Source: an uncultured Clostridium sp.
Lineage (GTDB): Bacteria; Bacillota; Clostridia; Clostridiales; Clostridiaceae
Direction of reading: 5' to 3'
DNA: 43,231 nucleotides
Assembly (NCBI RefSeq): GCF_947072515.1
Contig: NZ_CAMTIG010000028.1
Coordinates: 1 to 43,231 of the forward strand
The notes below the pieces were generated by a model. That model was not told where the DNA came from, searched no databases, and worked only from the letters and a program-made list of their open reading frames with translations. A program made the translations under genes and the position numbers. Shown in pieces: positions 35,523 to 43,231 of the stretch; the stretch's first letter is position 1, and each line of letters opens with the position of its first letter.

Positions 35523-36596
35523 CTAAATCTCTTTCATTAAATCTAATATTCCTATAGCAGCCATACTCTCCACTACTGGAATTGCTCTTTGAACTATACA
35601 AGGATCATGTCTTCCCTCAATAACTAGCTCAGTATTTTCTTTACTTTCTATATCTACAGTTTCTTGTTTTTGAATTATTGATGCTGTTGGTTTTATAACT
35701 ACTCTAAATATAATTGGCATTCCATTTGTTATTCCACCTAAAATCCCACCATTATTATTAGTTCTACATTTTACTTCTCCATCCTCATAGTACATAGAAT
35801 CATTCGCCTGAGAACCTTTAAGTTTTGCCATATTAAATCCACAACCAAACTCTACACCTTTTACTGCTGGAACTGAAAATAAAAGACTTGAAAGTCTACT
35901 CTCTACAGAATGGAAAAATGGATCTCCAAGACCTGGCTCCACACCTAAAATCATTCCTTCTATAATTCCACCTACAGAATCTCCTTCTTTTTTTGCATTT
36001 AATATCTCTTCTCTCATTTTAGGTTCTAATTCTTTATTTAATAAAGGCAGTTCTTCATTTAATAACTCTTCACCATTTTCTATACCTAAAGGATTAAAAT
36101 ACTCATCTTCTATATTTCCTATACTTTTTACATGTGAAATAATTTTTATTCCTTTACTTTCAAGAATTTGTCTTGCAATACTTCCTGCAAAAACTATTGG
36201 TGCTGTTATTCTTCCTGAAAAATGACCTCCACCTCTATAATCATTAAACCCATTATATTTTACGCTTCCTGTATAATCAGCGTGTCCTGGTCTCATTACT
36301 TTTTTTAATTTACTATAATCTTTTGAACGATTATCTTTATTTCTTATAATTCCACAAAGAGGTGTCCCTGTAGTTTTTCCTTCAAAAAATCCACTAAGAA
36401 TTTCTACTTCATCACCTTCATTTCTTGCTGTTGATAAAGGGCTTTTTCCTGGTGCTCTTCTTTTCATATGAAAATCTACTTCTTTTAGATTAATAGGAAA
36501 ACCTGCCTGTAATCCATCTATCGTAATTCCAATTCCCTTTCCATGTGATTCTCCAAATATGGATAATTTAAAATTATTCCCCCATATTCCACTCAT
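35523..36596 (-). CDS. aroC: Chorismate synthase
   Basis: This 357-residue FMN-dependent enzyme makes chorismate from EPSP. Signatures seen are GESHGKGIGITIDGLQAG near the N terminus, RRAPGKSPLSTAR, GGHFSGRITAP with the Arg-containing loop, and NGGILGGITNG. It starts 23 bases inside the 3' end of aroA, with AGGAGG there, which suggests translational coupling. Full-length; no oddity. Confidence 0.97.
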   Translation of the reverse strand: MSGIWGNNFKLSIFGESHGKGIGITIDGLQAGFPINLKEVDFHMKRRAPGKSPLSTARNEGDEVEILSGFFEGKTTGTPLCGIIRNKDNRSKDYSKLKKVMRPGHADYTGSVKYNGFNDYRGGGHFSGRITAPIVFAGSIARQILESKGIKIISHVKSIGNIEDEYFNPLGIENGEELLNEELPLLNKELEPKMREEILNAKKEGDSVGGIIEGMILGVEPGLGDPFFHSVESRLSSLLFSVPAVKGVEFGCGFNMAKLKGSQANDSMYYEDGEVKCRTNNNGGILGGITNGMPIIFRVVIKPTASIIQKQETVDIESKENTELVIEGRHDPCIVQRAIPVVESMAAIGILDLMKEI

Positions 36597-37878
36597 CTAC
36601 TTTTCCTCCTAAGTTCTTAAAGTCTTCAAAAAAATGTGGATAAGATTTTGATATACATTCATAATCTTTTAAAACAATTGGATTTTTACATCTAGTTGAA
36701 GCTATTGCAAGCATCATAGCTATTCTATGATCTTTATGACTCCAAACCTGCACTCCACCTTTAAACTCTTCTACTCCATAAATTACAAGCCCATCTTCTT
36801 TTTCTTCAATTTGAGCTCCAATCTTTGTAAGTTCTAAATAAATTGCTTTTAATCTATCACATTCTTTTATTCTTAATCTTTCACCATTAATTATCTTTGT
36901 CACTCCTTTTGAAAGAGCTGCAACTACTGATAATACAGGTATTACATCTGGGCATCCTTTTGCATCTATTGTTGTTCCATTTAGAACTTTTGCTTTTCCA
37001 CCAATTGCACTTTTAATTCTTTTAAAAGTAACACCCATTCTTTCTAATATATCTATAACTTCTTTATCACCTTGAAGTGAATTTTCTTTTAAATCTAAAG
37101 AAATAACAGTATTTCCAATTGCATCTGCACATAAGAAAAATGCTCCTTGAGAATAATCTCCCTCAACTCTATACTCTCTTTCTTTATATTCTTGATTTCC
37201 TCTTATAATAAATTCTCTATAATTTCTGTTTACTACCTCAACACCAAACTCTCTCATAGCTTGAATAGTTAAGTCAATATATCCTTTTGACTGTAATTCT
37301 GTTTCAATTATTATTTTTGAATCTTTTTCTAAAAGCGGTAATATAAACATAAGTCCTGTTATAAACTGAGAACTAACATCTCCTCTAACAGTAAATGTAT
37401 CACTCTTTAGAAGTCCTTTTATCTTTAAATCTAACTCATTTTCTTTATATGAATATTGGATATCTTGTTTATCAAAAATATTATAAAATATTTCAAGAGG
37501 TCTTTTACCTAAATTTCCTCTACCAATAAAATTAGTTTCCTTATTAAATAAAAGACTTATCGGAACTAAAAATCTTAAAGTTGATCCTGACTCATTACAA
37601 TCAACTTTAATCTTATCCTTATGTTGCATATTTTCTTCTCTAAATATTCCATCTATCTCTATGCATCTATGTTTTCTAGTTATTTTAGCTCCAAAAGCTT
37701 CCATCCCATCTATAGTTGCTATAATATCATCTGAAAAATCAATATTTTCTATAACACTCTTTCCTTTTGCTAGTGCTGCACAAATAACAGCTCTATGTGC
37801 CATACTTTTTGATGGTGGTATGCTTACCTCTCCACTTAATCGTCTAGGTTGTATCTTATAATTCCCCAAAAAAACCAC
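36574..37878 (-). CDS. aroA: EPSP synthase (3-phosphoshikimate 1-carboxyvinyltransferase)
   Basis: This 434-residue enzyme adds enolpyruvate from PEP to shikimate 3-phosphate. The phosphate loop PPSKSMAHRAVI lies near residue 21, the PEP/glyphosate-site loop reads CNESGSTLRFLVP, and the C-terminal KECDRLKAI and SHKDHRIAMMLAIA are typical. The start is uncertain: the frame opens with GTG at 37878, only 2 bases from AAGGAG, while a TTG three codons later has an 11-base spacing. The start is 6 bases after the aroB stop, and the last 23 bases overlap aroC. Confidence 0.95.
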   Translation of the reverse strand: MVFLGNYKIQPRRLSGEVSIPPSKSMAHRAVICAALAKGKSVIENIDFSDDIIATIDGMEAFGAKITRKHRCIEIDGIFREENMQHKDKIKVDCNESGSTLRFLVPISLLFNKETNFIGRGNLGKRPLEIFYNIFDKQDIQYSYKENELDLKIKGLLKSDTFTVRGDVSSQFITGLMFILPLLEKDSKIIIETELQSKGYIDLTIQAMREFGVEVVNRNYREFIIRGNQEYKEREYRVEGDYSQGAFFLCADAIGNTVISLDLKENSLQGDKEVIDILERMGVTFKRIKSAIGGKAKVLNGTTIDAKGCPDVIPVLSVVAALSKGVTKIINGERLRIKECDRLKAIYLELTKIGAQIEEKEDGLVIYGVEEFKGGVQVWSHKDHRIAMMLAIASTRCKNPIVLKDYECISKSYPHFFEDFKNLGGKVDEWNMGE

Positions 37879-37884
37879 TACTCC

Positions 37885-38934
37885 TTACTTAAAAAATTCT
37901 ACTGTCGTATCATATATTTCGCCTTTTCCTATTTCCTTAACAATAATTGCTTTTAATACTTTCCCCATATTTTTTTTATCCAAAGTTATAGTTTCTAAAA
38001 TTTCCTTATTATCTACTTCAACTTCATATGGCAATTTATATTTAATTAAAAGCTCTTTTAATTCATTTGAATATATATTTTTAGAAATTCCTTTTACTTC
38101 TGATAACTTAAGAATATTATACATACCTATTGCAACACATTCTCCATGTGTATACTCTTTAAAATCATAATATTTTTCAACTGCATGCCCTATTGTATGC
38201 CCAAAATTTAAAACCATTCTTTCCCCTAAATCTCTTTCATCTCTTTCTACAATAATTCTTTTTATATTGCAGCACTTATATATAATCTCTTCTATGTGTT
38301 CTAATACTTCTTCTTTTCCACTATAATTTTTTAAATTTCCATAAAGATTTTCATCTCTAATTAAACCGTACTTTATAACTTCTCCAAGTCCATCTCTAAA
38401 ATATCTATCCTCTAAAGTATTTAAAACTTCTGGATCTATTAAAACCATCTTAGGCTGATAGAAACTACCAACTAAATTTTTACCTCTTTCTAAATCAACT
38501 GCAACCTTTCCACCTACACTACTATCCACTTGTGCTAATAATGATGTTGGAATTTGAATAAATGGAATCCCTCTTAAAAAAGTTGAAGCTACAAATCCTC
38601 CAAGGTCTCCTACTACTCCTCCACCTAATGTTATAATTAAGTCTTTTCTCGTTAATTTAAAATCTAAAAGCTTATTATATAGTAGTGGAAGAGTATTAAA
38701 AGATTTTGTTTCTTCTCCGGGTTTTAAAACTACTTTATCTACAATAAAACCTTCATTTAATAGAGAGTCTTCTACTTTCTTACCATAGTGAGTATCTACA
38801 TTTTCATCAGTAATAATAAATATTTTTCCTTCTTTAAATACATCTTTTATTAATGTACCAACTCTCCCTAATATTCCTTTTTCTATTAATATTTCATATG
38901 AATTTTCTTTTAAATCAACAAATAATCTTTTCAT
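37885..38934 (-). CDS. aroB: 3-Dehydroquinate synthase
   Basis: This 349-residue NAD- and metal-dependent enzyme cyclises DAHP to 3-dehydroquinate. Family motifs are TDENVDTHYG, VLKPGEETKSF, GGGVVGDLGGFVASTFLRGI, LLAQVDSSVGGKVAVDL and NFGHTIGHAVE, the last with a metal-binding histidine pair. It is the second gene of the operon, 80 bases after aroF, a gap in which I saw no structure. Confidence 0.97.
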   Translation of the reverse strand: MKRLFVDLKENSYEILIEKGILGRVGTLIKDVFKEGKIFIITDENVDTHYGKKVEDSLLNEGFIVDKVVLKPGEETKSFNTLPLLYNKLLDFKLTRKDLIITLGGGVVGDLGGFVASTFLRGIPFIQIPTSLLAQVDSSVGGKVAVDLERGKNLVGSFYQPKMVLIDPEVLNTLEDRYFRDGLGEVIKYGLIRDENLYGNLKNYSGKEEVLEHIEEIIYKCCNIKRIIVERDERDLGERMVLNFGHTIGHAVEKYYDFKEYTHGECVAIGMYNILKLSEVKGISKNIYSNELKELLIKYKLPYEVEVDNKEILETITLDKKNMGKVLKAIIVKEIGKGEIYDTTVEFFK

Positions 38935-39014
38935 ATTCTTCCACCTTTCTTGTAGTCATAAAATTAAATTTCCTAATCAATTTTACAACCTTTTTCTATT
39001 ATTAACAAACTTTA

Positions 39015-40028
39015 TTACAATTCTCTAGAAACAGCTCTTGCAATAGGTCTTAATTCTTCTAATAAATTCCCATAAACATCTGGTTTTATAGATTGTTGTC
39101 CATCACATAATGCATTTACTGGGTCATTATGCACTTCTATTATAAGCCCATCTGCACCAATTGCAACTGCTGCCTTTGATAAAGGCTCTACCATCCACCA
39201 TTTTCCTGCTGCATGACTTGGATCAACAACTACTGGTAAATGACTTAATTTTTTAATAGCTGGTATGATGCTCAAATCTAAAGTATTTCTAGTATAAGTT
39301 TCAAAAGTTCGTATTCCTCTTTCACAAAGAATTACATCTTCATTTCCTCCAGCCATAATATATTCAGCACTCATAAGTAGTTCTTCAACAGTTGACGATA
39401 GTCCACGCTTTAAGAGTATTGGTTTTTTCGTTTTTCCTAATTCCTTTAACAAATCAAAATTCTGCATATTCCTTGCCCCTACTTGAATTATATCAACATC
39501 TCTATCAAATACCTCTACATCATATGGTGACATTATTTCTGTAACAATAGGTAATCCTGTTTTTTCCTTTGCAATTTTTAATAGCTCTAATCCCTCATAT
39601 GCAAGACCTTGAAAACTATATGGTGATGTTCTTGGCTTAAATGCCCCTCCTCTTAAAAATCCTGCTCCAAGTTCTTTTACATCTTTCGCTATATTTACTA
39701 TTTGTTCTTCAGTTTCTACAGAACATGGACCTGCAATTAAAGCTATTTTCTTTCCCCCTATTTTTTCTCCATTAATATCTATAATAGTCTTTTCAGGATG
39801 AAACATCTTATTAGCTTTTTTAAAAGGCTCTTGTACATACATTACTTTTTCTACATTTCGATTTGCTTCAATTTGTGTAGAATCAATTCTACTTGTATCA
39901 CCAACAAGTCCTAAAATAATTAAATCTTGTCCTATAACTGGATTTACTTCAACACCTTTTTCTCTAATAAACTTAGTAAGTTTATCAATCTCATTTTTAC
40001 TTGTTTTTTGTTTTAATATTACTATCAT
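39015..40028 (-). CDS. aroF: DAHP synthase, AroF type Ib (first copy)
   Basis: This 337-residue DAHP synthase opens the aromatic operon. It has an N-terminal ferredoxin-like domain (residues 1-73) and a barrel with IAGPCSVET, GGAFKPRTSPYSFQG, ILLKRGLSSTVEELL, and VDPSHAAGKWWMVEP. ATG 40026-40028 follows AGGAGGGG; a frame open 10 codons earlier would overlap the leader terminator and RBS and is rejected. Expression should depend on the attenuator at 40041-40074. It and the copy at 31524 share nearly identical barrels but distinct N-terminal domains. Confidence 0.95.
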   Translation of the reverse strand: MIVILKQKTSKNEIDKLTKFIREKGVEVNPVIGQDLIILGLVGDTSRIDSTQIEANRNVEKVMYVQEPFKKANKMFHPEKTIIDINGEKIGGKKIALIAGPCSVETEEQIVNIAKDVKELGAGFLRGGAFKPRTSPYSFQGLAYEGLELLKIAKEKTGLPIVTEIMSPYDVEVFDRDVDIIQVGARNMQNFDLLKELGKTKKPILLKRGLSSTVEELLMSAEYIMAGGNEDVILCERGIRTFETYTRNTLDLSIIPAIKKLSHLPVVVDPSHAAGKWWMVEPLSKAAVAIGADGLIIEVHNDPVNALCDGQQSIKPDVYGNLLEELRPIARAVSREL

Positions 40029-40040
40029 TATTTCCCCTCC

Positions 40041-40074
40041 TAAAAATAAAAGACTCATCTTTTGTGATGAGTCT
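40041..40074 (-). terminator. Leader terminator (attenuator) of the aromatic operon
   Basis: On the minus strand AGACTCATC (40074-40066) pairs with GATGAGTCT (40059-40051), followed by TTTATTTTTA, then the aroF Shine-Dalgarno at 40040-40034. A terminator in the leader just before the first gene points to attenuation. An upstream GATGGG (40143-40138) can pair with CTCATC of the terminator arm, a possible antiterminator. Confidence 0.8.
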
Positions 40075-40175
40075 CTAAATTTATAAATCTCAAAATATAA
40101 GAAAATAGAATTTAAGATAAATAATTAGATCTATATCCCCATCAACTTAGAATCTCTTCATTTTCCTATTTTTTA
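40075..40175 (-). promoter_or_regulatory. Aromatic operon leader RNA of unrecognised type
   Basis: Between the promoter and the terminator is a leader of about 100 bases. AGATTCTAAG (40155-40146) and CTTAAATTCT (40116-40107) pair at 8 of 10 positions and would loop out GATGGG. There is no T-box GGTGG-ACCGCG element, no tandem GAG/UAG TRAP pattern, and only a 4-codon reading frame (MKRF) with one phenylalanine codon. What ligand or factor controls it is unknown. Confidence 0.45.
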
Positions 40176-40176
40176 C

Positions 40177-40205
40177 ATTTTATCATAATGATATGTTTTT
40201 GTCAG
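40177..40205 (-). promoter_or_regulatory. Promoter of the aromatic operon
   Basis: On the minus strand CTGACA (40205-40200) and TAAAAT (40182-40177) are separated by 17 bases, giving a leader of about 140 bases before aroF. The 130 bases further upstream, to the cls terminator, hold nothing I recognise. Confidence 0.65.
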
Positions 40206-40337
40206 TATTTTCTTTTTAGCTTAATACTCTTAATTTTTCTTTTATCTCACCATAAAACTTCATGCTCTTCTATAAATTTTAAATTGGCTATATAAAAAAT
40301 AAAATTTAATATTAAACTCCTTAAAACTATCTAATAA

Positions 40338-40383
40338 AATAGGCACAGTAGAATTAAACCTCTCTACTATGCCTACTATTTTA
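40338..40383 (-). terminator. Terminator after cardiolipin synthase
   Basis: AATAGGCA-c-AGTAGA and TCTACT-a-TGCCT form a long stem (about 40338-40375) with one internal mismatch and a 10-base loop. TTTATTAG follows on the minus strand. It is 80 bases past the cls stop; the gap between shows no further feature. Confidence 0.78.
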
Positions 40384-40464
40384 TCTAACTACCAGTATAA
40401 AATTCACAAAATATAAACTAAGAATTAAATGAGTATCTCTTTTAAAATAACTTCTCTTATCCCT

Positions 40465-41889
40465 CTATAATATAGGTGATAAAAGCTTTACTATAGATTC
40501 TAAAATTTTCGAAATTCTTCCTCTATTTTGATATATTTCTCGTGTAATCTCTGTTGAATCTTCTAAATCTTTCTTAAACTGTTCTTCAATTTCATTTGCA
40601 ACTTTAAAATTATAAATAAAAGCATTTACTTCAAAATTCAAACTAAAGCTTCTTATATCCATATTAGCAGTCCCTATACTAGAAACACATCCATCTATGC
40701 TTAAAACTTTTGCATGCACAAACCCTTTATTATAATGAAACACTCTTGCTCCAGCATCAAGTAATTCTCCTATATATGAATTTGCTGCCCATTGCATAAA
40801 TTTATGATCTGGATTTCCCGGAATAAGAATATTTACATTTACACCTGAAAGTGCTGAAATTCTTAGACTTTCAATCATAGTAACATCCGGAACAAAATAT
40901 GGAGTTGTTAAATAAATATCTTTTTTTGCATTATTAATCATTTTAACATATCCATTTTTTATATATTCTTCATTATGATCTGGTCCACTAGTTACGATTT
41001 GTACACTGACATCTCCAATGCTTTTACTATCTTCAAATTCAGATTTTTCTATATCTTCAACTTTCTCATCAGCTGCATAGCACCAATCTAATATAAATCG
41101 CTCATCTAAATCTTCTACAGCCTTTCCTCGTATTCTTATATGTGTATCTCTCCAGTTTCCAATTTTCTTATCCCTGCTTAAATATTCATCTCCAACATTA
41201 AATCCTCCAACATATCCATACTCCCCATCTATAACTACTATTTTCCTATGATTCCTATAATTTATACGAGTATTGATATGTGGTAAGATTCCTGGAAAAA
41301 ATATAGAAAATTTTCCGCCTTTATTTAAATACGTCCTTAATTTCTTTTTTGTCACTTGCCAAGAGCCCATAGCATCAACTAATAGTCTTACCTTAACTCC
41401 ATCATCAAGTTTTTTCTCTAATGCCTCTATTATTTTATTTCCAATCTCATCATTTTTAAAAATATAATATTGGATATGAATGTATTTTTTAGCATTCTCT
41501 ATATCCTCTAATAATTTTTCAAACTTTTCTTTACCATCTGAAAAAATCTCTATTTCATTTCTTTGTGTATATCTAGCACCTGAATTAGTATAATTCATTT
41601 TTATTAAATCTAAGTATTTAAGTTCCTCTTCATTTAATACCATATTGCTATTAGCTATATTATTTTTTCTCGTATTAGCATCTGTAACAGACTTATCTTT
41701 AAATAATTTTTGTCTACTAAAATTTTGGCCTAATAATAAATAAATCACAAATCCTAGTCCCGGTAGTAATATAAAAATCATAAGCCATGCCCATGTAGTT
41801 GTTGGATTTTTTCTTTCAATAAATATTAATGAGCCTGCAAACAATAGGTTTAAAAATATCAATATAATAGTTAACCAAACAAAATGCAT
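40465..41889 (-). CDS. cls: Cardiolipin synthase (phospholipase D superfamily)
   Basis: This 474-residue membrane enzyme joins two phosphatidylglycerols into cardiolipin. Two N-terminal membrane helices (residues 2-20 and 30-50) precede two HKD motifs: H214-x-K216 in NHRKIVVIDGEYGYVGG and H392-x-K394 in HAKVLSIDGCVSSIGTANMD. The layout and length match bacterial Cls. The start follows GAGGTGAAACAAA. The gene is alone, with its terminator at 40338-40383. Confidence 0.95.
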   Translation of the reverse strand: MHFVWLTIILIFLNLLFAGSLIFIERKNPTTTWAWLMIFILLPGLGFVIYLLLGQNFSRQKLFKDKSVTDANTRKNNIANSNMVLNEEELKYLDLIKMNYTNSGARYTQRNEIEIFSDGKEKFEKLLEDIENAKKYIHIQYYIFKNDEIGNKIIEALEKKLDDGVKVRLLVDAMGSWQVTKKKLRTYLNKGGKFSIFFPGILPHINTRINYRNHRKIVVIDGEYGYVGGFNVGDEYLSRDKKIGNWRDTHIRIRGKAVEDLDERFILDWCYAADEKVEDIEKSEFEDSKSIGDVSVQIVTSGPDHNEEYIKNGYVKMINNAKKDIYLTTPYFVPDVTMIESLRISALSGVNVNILIPGNPDHKFMQWAANSYIGELLDAGARVFHYNKGFVHAKVLSIDGCVSSIGTANMDIRSFSLNFEVNAFIYNFKVANEIEEQFKKDLEDSTEITREIYQNRGRISKILESIVKLLSPIL

Positions 41890-41980
41890 TTTGTTTCACC
41901 TCACTTCTTTTAATTTACATATATTTATATCAGAAATATATTTATTTCATTATAATATATTTCTTTATTTAATATAAGTA

Positions 41981-42017
41981 AAAAAATCATACAAGTATAA
42001 TTATACTTGTATGATTT
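41981..42017 (-). terminator. Terminator of the collagen-like gene
   Basis: A perfect 34-base palindrome, with arms AAATCATACAAGTATAA and its complement (41984-42017), folds into a hairpin with a central AATT loop. On the minus strand it is followed by a run of six U (41986-41981). It is 32 bases past the stop at 42050. Confidence 0.85.
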
Positions 42018-42049
42018 CCAACTATATTTTAACTGTAAAACTATGAGTT

Positions 42050-43231
42050 CTATGCTAATTTAACTATAGTAATTCTTGTTAAACAATATTTCATGCTACA
42101 TCTAGATGAATTAATTAATTCTAATTCAACTACATTACATTTTGAAAAATCAACAATTGCTGAACTAGCTAAATTAACTAATGATCCGCTCTTGAATATT
42201 TCTGCTGCTGCAATTCCAATTGGATTACCATTTGCCATTAATCTTATTTCAGCAAGTGATCCACATTCTCCTAAAGCCGAAGTAGAGAAATTTACTAAAT
42301 AAGTTCCCTTTTCTAATAGTTCAATTTTACTACTATCTTCTGCATGATATATTGAATCGCCATTACTAACTACATTAGCACCTAGTTTAATCGCATTTTG
42401 TCCATTAATTAATTGACATGAATCTGAACATATATATGCATTTTCTGAATGTTTACATTCACCTGGTTCTCCTTTTGGTCCTTCTGGTCCTGGACATCCT
42501 GGTTCTCCTTTTTCTCCTTTTTCTCCTTTTGGTCCTGGACATCCTGGTTCTCCTTTTGCTCCCCTTGGTCCTTCTGGTCCTGGGCATCCTCCTGGTCCTT
42601 TTGGTCCTATTGGTCCTATTGGTCCTGGACATCCTGGTTCTCCTGGACATCCCATTGGTCCTCTTGGGCCTTCTAATCCTCTTGGTCCTTCTAATCCTGG
42701 GCATCCTGTTGGCCCTTGTGGTCCTTCTGGTCCTGGACATCCCATTGGTCCTGGACATCCCATTGGTCCCATTGGTCCCGGACATCCTTCTTTTCCTGGA
42801 CATCCTGGTTCTCCTGGACATCCCATTGGTCCTTGACAACCTTTTGGTCCTATTGGTCCTTCAGATCCTTGTGGCCCTTCTTCTCCTTGAATTCCTTGTG
42901 GTCCAGTTACTCCAGGATTTCCTTGCGGTCCTATTTCGCCCGGATTTCCTTGGATTCCTTGTGGTCCTTGTGCCCCTGTAACACCTGTTACTCCTGTCGT
43001 TCCTTGCATTCCCATTGGTCCAACTGGTCCTTGAACTCCCTGTGGTCCTTCTGGTCCTTGTGGTCCTACATCTCCTTGTGGTCCCATTGGACCTATTGAT
43101 CCCGGATCTCCTTTTTCTCCTTTTGGTCCTTGAACTCCTTGTACCCCTACATCTCCTTGTGGTCCCATTGGTCCTGTTGATCCCGGATTTCCTTTTTCTC
43201 CTTTTGGCCCTTGAATTCCTTGTGCTCCTTG
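42050..43231 (-). CDS. Collagen-like protein with BclA-like C-terminal domain (5' end outside window)
   Basis: The reading frame stays open across the right edge, so 393 residues are visible and the N terminus is missing; the first internal ATG (43168) is not the real start. Roughly residues 1-257 are uninterrupted Gly-X-Y triplets. The last 136 residues form a globular domain ([19 protein letters not shown] ... [11 protein letters not shown]) of the TNF/C1q-like trimerising kind seen in BclA-type exosporium proteins. Twelve Gly-Cys-Pro or Gly-Cys-Gln triplets lie in the C-proximal half, all with Cys at X; the N-proximal part has none. Likely a spore or cell surface filament; adhesion is a possible role. 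Confidence 0.88.
   Translation of the reverse strand, partial: QGAQGIQGPKGEKGNPGSTGPMGPQGDVGVQGVQGPKGEKGDPGSIGPMGPQGDVGPQGPEGPQGVQGPVGPMGMQGTTGVTGVTGAQGPQGIQGNPGEIGPQGNPGVTGPQGIQGEEGPQGSEGPIGPKGCQGPMGCPGEPGCPGKEGCPGPMGPMGCPGPMGCPGPEGPQGPTGCPGLEGPRGLEGPRGPMGCPGEPGCPGPIGPIGPKGPGGCPGPEGPRGAKGEPGCPGPKGEKGEKGEPGCPGPEGPKGEPGECKHSENAYICSDSCQLINGQNAIKLGANVVSNGDSIYHAEDSSKIELLEKGTYLVNFSTSALGECGSLAEIRLMANGNPIGIAAAEIFKSGSLVNLASSAIVDFSKCNVVELELINSSRCSMKYCLTRITIVKLA
42465..43231 (-). repeat. Gly-X-Y coding repeat, 9-base period with an 81-base superrepeat
   Basis: The collagen region repeats every 9 bases, which explains the long open frames in other phases and on the plus strand. Near the edge a longer unit recurs: the CCTTTTTCTCCTTTTGG block near 43110 appears again near 43191, 81 bases or nine triplets apart, encoding QGPKGEKG-(D/N)-PGS repeats. 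Slippage or recombination could readily change its length. Confidence 0.8.

Noticed and set aside
40120..40160. Leader peptide MKRF in the aro leader
   Set aside because: Only four codons with one phenylalanine and a weak ribosome site; too short for classical ribosome-mediated attenuation.
40075..40175. T-box element upstream of the aromatic operon
   Set aside because: No conserved GGTGG-ACCGCG T-box sequence and no long specifier stem; a tRNA-sensing leader is not supported.
42418..43099. Long leucine- or tryptophan-rich plus-strand frames and an arginine-rich minus-strand frame opposite or inside the collagen gene
   Set aside because: They arise from the 9-base periodicity of the Gly-X-Y codons; they lack ribosome sites and have implausible low-complexity products.
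42465..43231. Regular short repeats that could look like a CRISPR array
   Set aside because: Period is 9 bases, in frame with a collagen-like protein, with no spacers of typical length and no cas genes.

Overview
The window is AT-rich DNA with Clostridium-type gene content and strong AGGAGG ribosome binding sites. PrkA, a DUF421/DUF4363 pair and a BclA-like collagen protein point to an anaerobic spore-former of Clostridium sensu stricto. The species cannot be fixed from the sequence. No tRNA, rRNA, insertion sequence, phage gene or CRISPR array was seen, so this looks like ordinary chromosome.

Layout, left to right. (1) 1-9395, all minus strand: the N-terminal part of PrkA, an operon of a small unknown protein, RecQ helicase and glycerate kinase, a cationic amino acid permease, meso-diaminopimelate dehydrogenase, a ThiD-like kinase with a degenerate catalytic motif, and the two-subunit L-serine dehydratase. 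(2) 9632-11799: three related small membrane proteins with one unrelated small gene between them. (3) 11830-13482: a GadC-like permease under a complete SAM-I (S-box) riboswitch with a visible terminator and antiterminator. (4) 13573-16876: a TGS-uridine-kinase-like nucleoside kinase, the DUF421/DUF4363 pair and a DUF1540 protein. (5) 17060-25005, plus strand: a seven-gene arginine operon, argGHCJBDF, holding the cyclic (ArgJ) ornithine route minus argA, plus ArgF, ArgG and ArgH. Its strong promoter carries three phased ArgR-like motifs. (6) 25044-30467: a NdpA-like protein, a CYTH protein, and a small PTS locus. That locus has a LevR-type sigma-54 activator, a clear sigma-54 promoter, and IIB and IIA genes, but no IIC. 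(7) 30667-40205, minus strand: a ten-gene aromatic operon, aroF-aroB-aroA-aroC-pheA-aroE-aroK-aroQ-aroF2-tyrA, with DAHP synthases as first and ninth genes and a leader attenuator at its head. (8) 40465-43231: cardiolipin synthase, then a collagen-like protein that runs off the right edge.

Together the genes cover nearly complete arginine synthesis, erythrose-4-phosphate plus PEP to phenylpyruvate and hydroxyphenylpyruvate, serine deamination, and the one-step route to meso-DAP. The most notable observations are RNA- or promoter-level: the SAM-controlled GadC-like permease, the aro leader without a T-box, the helically phased arg motifs, and the sigma-54 PTS fragment without a membrane component. 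The triplicated membrane-protein family and the cysteine-studded collagen domain also deserve follow-up.
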